Assembly (NCBI GenBank): GCA_017613995.1
Contig: JAGACT010000017.1
Coordinates: forward strand, 1-11,187
Direction: 5' to 3'
Source of the DNA: Eubacteriaceae bacterium
GTDB lineage: Bacteria; Bacillota; Clostridia; Eubacteriales; Anaerofustaceae
DNA length: 11,187 bases
This document shows positions 6,804-11,187 of the stretch, in pieces. Each line of letters begins with the position of its first letter. The stretch's first letter is position 1. The notes beneath the pieces were generated by a model. The model was given only the letters and a program-made list of their open reading frames with translations. It had not been told where the DNA came from and searched no databases. A program made the translations under genes and the position numbers.

Positions 6804-7724
6804 ATGGTTTCAGAAGAAAGAAAGAAAAGAAACATCAAGCTGGAACACTACGGGATGCGCGACAGTCTCACCCTCGAAAAGCGCAGGGAGATACTGGAGA
6901 GGGAATTCGCCGACAGGGTGGGATACTTCCCTGATCTGGAGTATCCCCGCAGCTTCAACGAGAAGATCATGTGGCTCAAGCTGTACTATCAGGATCCCCT
7001 GATGTGCGTGTGCGCAGACAAGTACGCCATGAAGGGCCATGTGGACGGATTGCTGGGGGAGGGCTATACCGTGCCGGTGTTAAAGGTGTATCAGTCCCCG
7101 TCGGAGGTGGATTTTTCCGAACTGCCACAGCGCTTCGTGCTGAAGGTGAACTGGTGCAGCGGATACAACATCATCGTGGACGACAAGTCCTCCTTCGACG
7201 AGGATAAGGTCAGAAGGACTCTCGAGATCTGGAGCCGTCCCGACCGCAACTGCTACTGGCAGTACTTCAACTGGGCCTACCGTCACGTTCCCCTGACGAT
7301 CTACGCCGAGCAGTTCATAACCCAGACCGGAGAGCAGCTCTACGATTACAAGCTGTACTTTTCGGGGGGCAGATTCATCTACATGTTCATCGCCACCGAC
7401 CGCTATTCTGGCAAAGGCCTGACATATACATTCTTTGACGATCTTCTTAAGCCCATGCCCTTCACCTACGGGAGGAAGCCCTCGCTCGACCCCCCGCCGG
7501 ATATCCCGGAGGATTTCGGCGAGATGCTCAGGCTGGGGGGGATCCTGGCAAAGGACCATCCCTTCGTAAGAGTGGATTTCTACCGTACAGATACCGGCAG
7601 GATATACGTGGGGGAGATGACGTTCTATTCCGGAGGGGGCATCCTTCCTTTCGACCCGCCGGTGTGGGACATGATCCTCGGAGAAAAGATCATACTTCCC
7701 CGGAAGCTTGTGACAGAGGACTGA
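6804..7724 (+). CDS. TupA-like ATP-grasp protein (first of a tandem pair)
   Basis: From ATG 6804 this is a 306-residue soluble protein without signal peptide or membrane segment. It matches the TupA-like ATP-grasp family found in cell-surface polysaccharide loci. Visible elements are YFPDLEYPRSFNEKIMWLK (41-59), the nucleotide-binding stretch FVLKVNWCSGYNIIVDDKS (111-129), YDYKLYFSGGR (180-190), and the metal-binding VRVDFY (255-260) and GRIYVGEMTF (265-274), where D258 and E271 are the likely Mg ligands. TupA takes part in teichuronopeptide synthesis in alkaliphilic Bacillus; the substrate here is unknown. Start choice: an in-frame GTG at 6789 lies inside the hairpin flank, whereas GGAGG (6796-6800) precedes ATG 6804, although only by 3 nt, which is unusually close and may mean weak translation. 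No glycosyltransferase or exporter is adjacent. Confidence 0.85.
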   Translation: MVSEERKKRNIKLEHYGMRDSLTLEKRREILEREFADRVGYFPDLEYPRSFNEKIMWLKLYYQDPLMCVCADKYAMKGHVDGLLGEGYTVPVLKVYQSPSEVDFSELPQRFVLKVNWCSGYNIIVDDKSSFDEDKVRRTLEIWSRPDRNCYWQYFNWAYRHVPLTIYAEQFITQTGEQLYDYKLYFSGGRFIYMFIATDRYSGKGLTYTFFDDLLKPMPFTYGRKPSLDPPPDIPEDFGEMLRLGGILAKDHPFVRVDFYRTDTGRIYVGEMTFYSGGGILPFDPPVWDMILGEKIILPRKLVTED

Positions 7725-7727
7725 GAG

Positions 7728-8828
7728 ATGTTTATAGGAAAGATAAAGGTAAAGGACAAAAGGTATTTCGCCATCGGCGGATTCCGCATTCCCTATGAGC
7801 TCCATACGGAGATATGGGACGGATATAAAAGGCATTACATACATATCTTCTTTTTCGAGTTCTGCTACAGAAAGGAAAAGTACGCTCCCCCCGAAAAGAG
7901 GCCGGAGGACATGTACCGCTACTACGCGGACACCCCGATCACGTCCTTTCTGGCGGAGGATAAGATCACCTATGAGCTGAAGCGCATCCACTGCGAGCAG
8001 AGAGCCTACAAGCAGCTGGGGTACTTTCCGAACCTGGACGATCCGAAGACCCTGAACGAAAAGATCATTTGGCTGGCACTGAATTACAAAAATCCCGACA
8101 TCGCCGTCGCCGCGGACAAGGCCAAAGCGAAGGAGTGGATAGCCCAAAGGGTCGGAGAGGAACATGTGGTCCCGATGATAGGCGCCTACGAAAACGCCAT
8201 GGACATAGATTTCGACAGTCTTCCGGAGCGGTTCGTGGCAAAGCTCAACGGAGGCTGGGGCGCTGAAAAGGTCATGATCGTGAAGGACAGAAAAAGCCTG
8301 GACACCGACCGCATCAGGGCGATATACTCCTCCTGGCTGTATCCCTGGAACATCTATTACTACCGCAACATGTGCGTCACCGACGAAAAGCTTCAAAAGC
8401 CCCTGATAGTCATAGAGGAGTTCATCGGTGACGAGAAGAAGGGCCTTGACGACTACAAGTTCTACTGCAGCCGGGGCGAGATCAAATTCGCGCTGATAGT
8501 ATCGGGCCGCTCGGGCCCCGACGAATCCCGGGTGTTCGTGGATGAGAACGGAGAGGTGCTTCCCTTCGCCAGGAAGGGAAAGGGTTCTTCCGAAAACATA
8601 GAACTTCCCGCCGAGTTTGAGAAGATGAAGGAGATATGCCGCACCCTGTCCGCGCCGTTCCCCTTCGTCAGGGTGGACCTCTACGACGTGGAGGGCAGGA
8701 TATACGTGGGTGAGATGACATTCACCCCGGGAATGTTCCTGCGTTTCGAGCCGGAAGAATGGGATCTTAGGCTCGGGGAGATGGTGGACATAGAGCAGGA
8801 AGTGAAAAGCACCCCGAAAAGGAGCTGA
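7728..8828 (+). CDS. TupA-like ATP-grasp protein with N-terminal extension (second of a tandem pair)
   Basis: This 366-residue protein is a clear paralogue of the preceding gene product. Shared blocks are LGYFPNLDDPKTLNEKIIWL (97-116), FVAKLNGGWGAEKVMIVKDRKS (169-190, nucleotide-binding region), DDYKFY (241-246), VRVDLYD (314-320) and GRIYVGEMTF (323-332), with D317 and E329 as likely metal ligands. It differs by about 75 extra N-terminal residues, including an aromatic-rich stretch around 35-47 that is not long enough to be a convincing membrane helix. The SGYN-type motif of the first protein is replaced by GGWGAEK, so the two may use different substrates. The ATG is 3 nt after the upstream stop, with AGAGGA (7715-7720) 7 nt before it, so the two genes are translated from one transcript. 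Divergence shows this is an old duplication. Confidence 0.85.
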   Translation: MFIGKIKVKDKRYFAIGGFRIPYELHTEIWDGYKRHYIHIFFFEFCYRKEKYAPPEKRPEDMYRYYADTPITSFLAEDKITYELKRIHCEQRAYKQLGYFPNLDDPKTLNEKIIWLALNYKNPDIAVAADKAKAKEWIAQRVGEEHVVPMIGAYENAMDIDFDSLPERFVAKLNGGWGAEKVMIVKDRKSLDTDRIRAIYSSWLYPWNIYYYRNMCVTDEKLQKPLIVIEEFIGDEKKGLDDYKFYCSRGEIKFALIVSGRSGPDESRVFVDENGEVLPFARKGKGSSENIELPAEFEKMKEICRTLSAPFPFVRVDLYDVEGRIYVGEMTFTPGMFLRFEPEEWDLRLGEMVDIEQEVKSTPKRS

Positions 8829-8848
8829 TAAATCAGAAAAATAACCGA

Positions 8849-8883
8849 ACGGACCTGATCAGATCAGGTCCGTGAGTTTTTTT
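8849..8883. terminator. Intrinsic terminator shared by the convergent ATP-grasp and Rrf2 genes
   Basis: A 12-bp perfect inverted repeat (ACGGACCTGATC 8849-8860, complement 8862-8873, one-base centre) is followed on the plus strand by seven T (8877-8883). On the minus strand a weaker T-rich stretch follows after about six bases. The stem overlaps the last codons and stop of the Rrf2 gene, so one palindrome both codes protein and terminates transcription. Confidence 0.88.
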
Positions 8884-9254
8884 GACATAAAGAAGTTTTT
8901 GATCATACCATCGAATTCCGCCCACATCGGCAGGGTGGGGCAGGTCTGTTTCATGGGGCACTCCTTAGCGTTCTCGGAAAGGCACGCCACAGTGTCCATG
9001 GGGCCCTCGGTAATCCTGAGTATCTCCCATACGGTGTATTCCTCGGGGGCTTTTATAAGGCGGTAGCCCCCGCCCCGGCCGCTGGCGGCTTCCACCAGAT
9101 TCCCGGCGACCATGTCCCGCACTATTATCTCAAGATATTTTTTCGAAATGCCCTGTCTTGCAGCTATGTCCTTTAAGGGAACGTATGTCCCTTTGCTGTT
9201 TTTCGCAAGGTCCGTCATAACTCTCAGCGCATATCTGCCTCTTGTAGAGATCAT
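8859..9254 (-). CDS. Rrf2-family transcriptional regulator, IscR-like with three cysteines
   Basis: This 131-residue DNA-binding protein begins with the typical ISTRGRYALRVMTDLA. The winged helix-turn-helix covers about residues 25-66 (IAARQGISKKYLEIIVRDMVAG and GRGGGYRL). C91, C99 and C105 sit where IscR and NsrR bind a [2Fe-2S] or [4Fe-4S] cluster (IscR: 92/98/104), although the first spacing is CX7C rather than CX5C. This separates it from CymR-type Rrf2 repressors, which lack these cysteines. It is short for the family because the C-terminal tail is reduced. GGAGG (minus strand, 9263-9267) lies 8 nt before the ATG. It is divergent from metY-cysK, which makes sulfur or Fe-S responsive control of those genes, and of itself, likely. 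The exact signal is unknown. Confidence 0.92.
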   Translation of the reverse strand: MISTRGRYALRVMTDLAKNSKGTYVPLKDIAARQGISKKYLEIIVRDMVAGNLVEAASGRGGGYRLIKAPEEYTVWEILRITEGPMDTVACLSENAKECPMKQTCPTLPMWAEFDGMIKNFFMSKKLTDLI

Positions 9255-9282
9255 AATCTGTTCCTCCGCCCCTGATCATCGG

Positions 9283-9298
9283 GCCGATCGATATCGGC
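9283..9298. repeat. Inverted repeat at the start of the Rrf2 transcript
   Basis: GCCGAT (9283-9288) and ATCGGC (9293-9298) form a 6-bp inverted repeat with a 4-nt centre, right at the predicted transcription start of the regulator gene. It could be an operator for autoregulation or a leader hairpin; nothing distinguishes these. Confidence 0.5.
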
Positions 9299-9304
9299 AT
9301 CTCA

Positions 9305-9333
9305 ATTATAGTCGCACCTGTGAGAAGTGGCAA
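9305..9333 (-). promoter_or_regulatory. Promoter of the Rrf2 regulator gene
   Basis: On the minus strand TTGCCA (9328-9333) and TATAAT (9305-9310) are exactly 17 nt apart. Transcription would start near 9298, about 44 nt before the ATG. Confidence 0.8.
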
Positions 9334-9362
9334 CTGTTTTATGACAAAAACCCATTAAAACG

Positions 9363-9444
9363 GTATGCGGATATATTTTTTCACTTCAGCCCGAATATAT
9401 TTTTCAGAAAAGTTTTAAAAACCTATTGACATAGTATGCGAATA
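9363..9444 (+). repeat. Direct repeats between the divergent Rrf2 and metY promoters
   Basis: GTATGCGRATA occurs at 9363-9373 and 9434-9444, with one base difference. A second pair, CGRATATAT followed by a T-run and CA, occurs at 9368-9383 and 9392-9406. The first pair has one copy inside the metY promoter spacer. They may be regulator sites or AT-rich upstream promoter elements. Confidence 0.5.
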
Positions 9445-9454
9445 GTATTATGAT
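9426..9454 (+). promoter_or_regulatory. Promoter of the metY-cysK operon
   Basis: TTGACA (9426-9431) and TATGAT (9449-9454) are 17 nt apart: a perfect -35 and a one-mismatch -10. Transcription would start near 9461, about 22 nt before the leader ORF and about 245 nt before metY. Confidence 0.88.
9431..9448 (+). promoter_or_regulatory. Candidate operator: two ATAGTAT repeats inside the metY promoter
   Basis: ATAGTAT is present at 9431-9437 and 9442-9448, 11 bp apart (one helical turn), filling the spacer between the -35 and -10. A protein bound here would block polymerase. The divergent Rrf2 protein is the obvious candidate, but the motif is not a recognised IscR or CymR consensus. Confidence 0.45.
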
Positions 9455-9482
9455 GTGCCCAATACAACATTCGGAGAGAGTT

Positions 9483-9605
9483 ATGGATAACAAGGCATTA
9501 TATATCCGTAAGATGATGTGTCGAATGCTCTGCTCCCGGACAGATATGGCCGGAGCTGCGGGGCCTTTCTCCGTATGCTCCGATGCGAACCGATGTCGGC
9601 ACTGA
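9483..9605 (+). CDS. Cysteine-rich 40-residue leader peptide upstream of metY
   Basis: ATG 9483 follows GGAG (9473-9476) at about 6 nt and opens a 40-codon frame ending in TGA 9603-9605. The peptide contains four cysteines (positions 13, 17, 32 and 38) and five methionines including the start, and no recognisable domain, signal peptide or membrane segment. Four cysteines in 40 residues is far above normal protein content. The frame begins about 20 nt after the predicted transcription start and is followed within 21 nt by an intrinsic terminator, while the next genes make homocysteine and cysteine. This is the layout of an attenuation leader peptide, whose translation rather than its product matters. 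No homologue is known to me, and it could be a chance frame, but the start site, composition and downstream RNA structure agree. Confidence 0.6.
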   Translation: MDNKALYIRKMMCRMLCSRTDMAGAAGPFSVCSDANRCRH

Positions 9606-9660
9606 CCGATGAACGCATATGCCATATGTCCGGGAGATAACTGTTTCCCGGGCATTTTTT
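9532..9660 (+). promoter_or_regulatory. Transcription attenuator with alternative antiterminator and terminator
   Basis: Three competing structures can be read. First, a local hairpin pairs 9532-9539 with 9550-9556 (7 bp, one bulged C). Second, an antiterminator pairs 9533-9550 (CTCCCGGACAGATATGGC) with 9621-9636 (GCCATATGTCCGGGAG): 16 pairs with A9542-G9543 bulged. Third, the terminator uses 9626-9635, most of the same downstream arm. Thus the antiterminator and terminator are mutually exclusive. The upstream arm lies inside the leader ORF, just after two of its cysteine codons. I looked for T-box and SAM riboswitch hallmarks and did not see them. How ribosome position selects the fold cannot be settled by eye. 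Confidence 0.65.
9626..9660 (+). terminator. Intrinsic terminator of the metY leader
   Basis: ATGTCCGGGA (9626-9635) pairs with TCCCGGGCAT (9646-9655): ten pairs including one T-G wobble, with a 10-nt loop, followed by a run of six T (9655-9660). It lies between the leader ORF and the metY ribosome binding site, so it must be read through for metY to be expressed. Confidence 0.85.
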
Positions 9661-9704
9661 AATGCCCTGCTGCAATTGAGGTTTATATTCAGGAGGATAA
9701 AAAA

Positions 9705-10985
9705 ATGAGTAATTACAGATTTGAAACACTTCAGCTTCACGTAGGACAGGAAAGCGCGGATCCCGCCACCGATTCCAGGGCAGTGCCCATCTACCAGACC
9801 ACGTCGTACGTATTCCACGACAGCCAGGACGCATCGGACCGTTTCGCCCTGAAGGCGGGAGGCAACATCTACGGAAGACTTACGAATCCCACGGAGGAGA
9901 TATTCGAACAGCGCATAGCCGCACTGGAGGGAGGCACCGCGGCACTGGCGGTGGCGTCCGGAGCAGCCGCCATCACATACGCCATTCAGGCCATGGCAGC
10001 CGGAGGCGGTCACATAGTAGCCCAGAAGACCATCTACGGAGGAAGCTACAACCTTCTGGCCCACACCCTGCCGGAATTCGGCATCACCGCCACCTTCGTG
10101 GACGCCCATGATCTGGCCGAGGTGGAAGGAGCCATCAGGGAGGACACAAAGGCCGTATACCTGGAGACCCTGGGCAACCCCAACAGCGACATCCCGGACA
10201 TAGACGCCATTGCGAAGATTGCCCATGATCACGGACTTCCCCTGGTCATAGACAACACCTTCGGCACGCCGTATCTGATCAGACCCATAGAGCACGGAGC
10301 CGACATAGTCGTGCATTCCGCCACCAAGTTCATAGGGGGCCACGGCACCAGCCTCGGAGGAGTGATCGTGGAGGGAGGCACCTTCGACTGGGCGGCCTCC
10401 GGAAGATATCCCAACATAGCGGATCCCAATCCCAGCTACCACGGAGTGTCCTTCTGGCAGGCTGCGGGTCCCGCGGCCTTCGTGACCTATATCAGGGCGA
10501 TAATCCTGAGGGACACCGGAGCATGCATCTCCCCCTTCAACGCGTTCCTGCTGCTGCAGGGCACGGAGACACTGTCACTGAGGATAGAGCGCCAGGCCCA
10601 GAACACGAAGAAGGTCATAGAGTATCTTTCGAAGCATCCCAAGGTGGAAAAGGTGAGCCATCCCTCCCTGCCGGAGCATCCGGACCACGAGCTGTATGAA
10701 AGATATTTCCCCAACGGAGGAGCCTCCATCTTCACCTTTGAGATAAAGGGAGGAAAGGAAGCGGCCTGGAAGTTCATAGACAGCCTTCAGATATTCTCTC
10801 TGCTGGCCAACGTGGCGGACGTCAAGAGCCTTGTCATCCATCCCGCATCCACCACCCATTCACAGCTCAGTGAGCAGGAGCTCTCAGAACAGGGCATCAC
10901 ACCGTCGACCATCAGGCTCTCCATAGGCACGGAGCACATAGACGACATAATCGAAGACCTGGAAAAGGGATTCGCCGCAGTATAA
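9705..10985 (+). CDS. metY: O-acetylhomoserine sulfhydrylase (Cys/Met metabolism PLP enzyme)
   Basis: This 426-residue cytoplasmic PLP enzyme belongs to the Cys/Met-metabolism family. With sulfide and O-acetylhomoserine it makes homocysteine; some members also accept O-acetylserine. Visible features: the N-terminal FETLQLHVGQ and YQTTSYVF (30-37), YGRLTNPT (56-63) that contacts PLP phosphate, GGSYNL (112-117), the cofactor-binding D183 in VIDNTFGTP, and the Schiff-base K208 in HSATKFIGGHGTS. The length of about 425 residues and the long insert around 225-265 (PNPSYHGVSFW) fit MetY rather than the shorter cystathionine gamma-synthases of about 380-400. AGGAGG (9691-9696) lies 8 nt before the ATG. 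It follows a Cys-rich leader and attenuator and precedes cysK by 22 nt, so it belongs to a sulfur assimilation operon. Confidence 0.94.
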   Translation: MSNYRFETLQLHVGQESADPATDSRAVPIYQTTSYVFHDSQDASDRFALKAGGNIYGRLTNPTEEIFEQRIAALEGGTAALAVASGAAAITYAIQAMAAGGGHIVAQKTIYGGSYNLLAHTLPEFGITATFVDAHDLAEVEGAIREDTKAVYLETLGNPNSDIPDIDAIAKIAHDHGLPLVIDNTFGTPYLIRPIEHGADIVVHSATKFIGGHGTSLGGVIVEGGTFDWAASGRYPNIADPNPSYHGVSFWQAAGPAAFVTYIRAIILRDTGACISPFNAFLLLQGTETLSLRIERQAQNTKKVIEYLSKHPKVEKVSHPSLPEHPDHELYERYFPNGGASIFTFEIKGGKEAAWKFIDSLQIFSLLANVADVKSLVIHPASTTHSQLSEQELSEQGITPSTIRLSIGTEHIDDIIEDLEKGFAAV

Positions 10986-11007
10986 AAAAGGAAAGGAAAG
11001 AAAAAGA

Positions 11008-11187
11008 ATGTCAAAGATATACAAGGGAACATCGGAACTCATAGGAAACACCCCCCTGGTGGAGGTGGTGAACATAGAAAAGGAACTGGGGCTTGAGGCC
11101 ACCGTCCTCGTGAAGCTCGAGTACTTCAACCCCGCGGGAAGCGTAAAGGACCGCATCGCGAAGACCATGATAGAGGACGCGGAGGCA
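11008..11187 (+). CDS. cysK: Cysteine synthase (O-acetylserine sulfhydrylase), N-terminal part
   Basis: The first 60 residues are present; the gene runs off the window. They contain the family's IGNTPLVEV (12-20), LVKLEYFNPAGSVKDRIA (34-51) with the PLP-binding K47, and the start of the following helix. The enzyme converts O-acetylserine and sulfide to cysteine with PLP in the cytoplasm. A purine-rich GGAAAGGAAAG tract (10990-11000) serves as ribosome binding site, 7 nt before the ATG. It lies 22 nt after metY with no terminator between, so both would be controlled by the upstream leader. CysK and CysM cannot be fully separated on this fragment. Confidence 0.92.
   Translation, partial: MSKIYKGTSELIGNTPLVEVVNIEKELGLEATVLVKLEYFNPAGSVKDRIAKTMIEDAEA

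Noticed and set aside
7080..8396. 438-codon minus-strand open frame across both ATP-grasp genes
   Set aside because: It spans two intact plus-strand genes with family motifs and has no domain of its own. Length is a by-product of GC-rich third positions.
9461..9704. T-box or SAM (S-box) riboswitch upstream of metY
   Set aside because: I did not find the T-box core sequence or the SAM-I conserved segments. The leader ORF with complementary arms explains the terminator better.
9498..10442. 314-codon minus-strand open frame across the metY leader and 5' half of metY
   Set aside because: It is antisense to a strong promoter leader and a clear PLP enzyme, with no recognisable family features.
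1..11187. CRISPR array, insertion sequence, phage genes, tRNA or rRNA genes
   Set aside because: No regularly spaced repeats, transposase or integrase motifs, or recognisable RNA gene sequences were seen on either strand.

Overview
The window looks like chromosome of a strictly anaerobic, acetogen-like Firmicute (class Clostridia), with coding DNA that favours G or C at third positions and AT-rich intergenic DNA. The reasons are a bacterial-type CO dehydrogenase/acetyl-CoA synthase locus, an aldo/keto reductase fused to two [4Fe-4S] clusters, strong AGGAGG-type ribosome binding sites, and sulfur genes under an Rrf2-family regulator. I cannot name the genus from sequence alone.

Layout. (1) Positions 1-246 hold the last codons of a plus-strand gene with an acidic tail, then a bidirectional terminator. 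(2) Positions 247-5176, minus strand, hold a compact operon cooS-cooC-acsB: the Ni-Fe-S carbon monoxide dehydrogenase, its nickel-insertion ATPase and the acetyl-CoA synthase subunit. It is read from an extended -10 promoter near 5310-5339 through a structured leader of about 125 nt. The operon ends at a strong terminator right after acsB. The corrinoid protein subunits (acsC/acsD), methyltransferase (acsE) and corrinoid activator (acsV) are not in the window. (3) Positions 5177-5644 are a 468-nt divergent intergenic region. (4) Positions 5645-8828, plus strand, hold the ferredoxin-domain aldo/keto reductase and two tandem, homologous TupA-like ATP-grasp proteins, closed by a terminator that also serves the convergent regulator gene. 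(5) Positions 8859-11187 hold a divergent sulfur module: an IscR-like Rrf2 regulator on the minus strand, and a plus-strand O-acetylhomoserine sulfhydrylase followed by cysteine synthase, which runs off the window.

The most interesting part is the 9426-9704 leader upstream of metY. A consensus promoter lies about 20 nt before a previously unlisted 40-codon ORF with four cysteine codons. This ORF is followed by an intrinsic terminator whose left arm is also complementary to a segment inside the leader ORF (16 pairs with one 2-nt bulge). That is the architecture of a transcription attenuator, here probably sensing cysteine. Two direct ATAGTAT repeats one helical turn apart sit inside the same promoter and are candidate operator half-sites for the divergent Rrf2 regulator, so the locus may have two layers of control.

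How the genes work together: CooS reduces CO2 to CO, AcsB joins CO, a methyl group and CoA into acetyl-CoA, and CooC matures the nickel sites. MetY and CysK assimilate sulfide into homocysteine and cysteine. The Fe-S-type Rrf2 protein would be a logical sensor of sulfur or Fe-S supply for an organism whose carbon metabolism depends on Fe-S enzymes, but this link is inference. I saw no tRNA or rRNA gene, insertion sequence, phage gene or CRISPR array.
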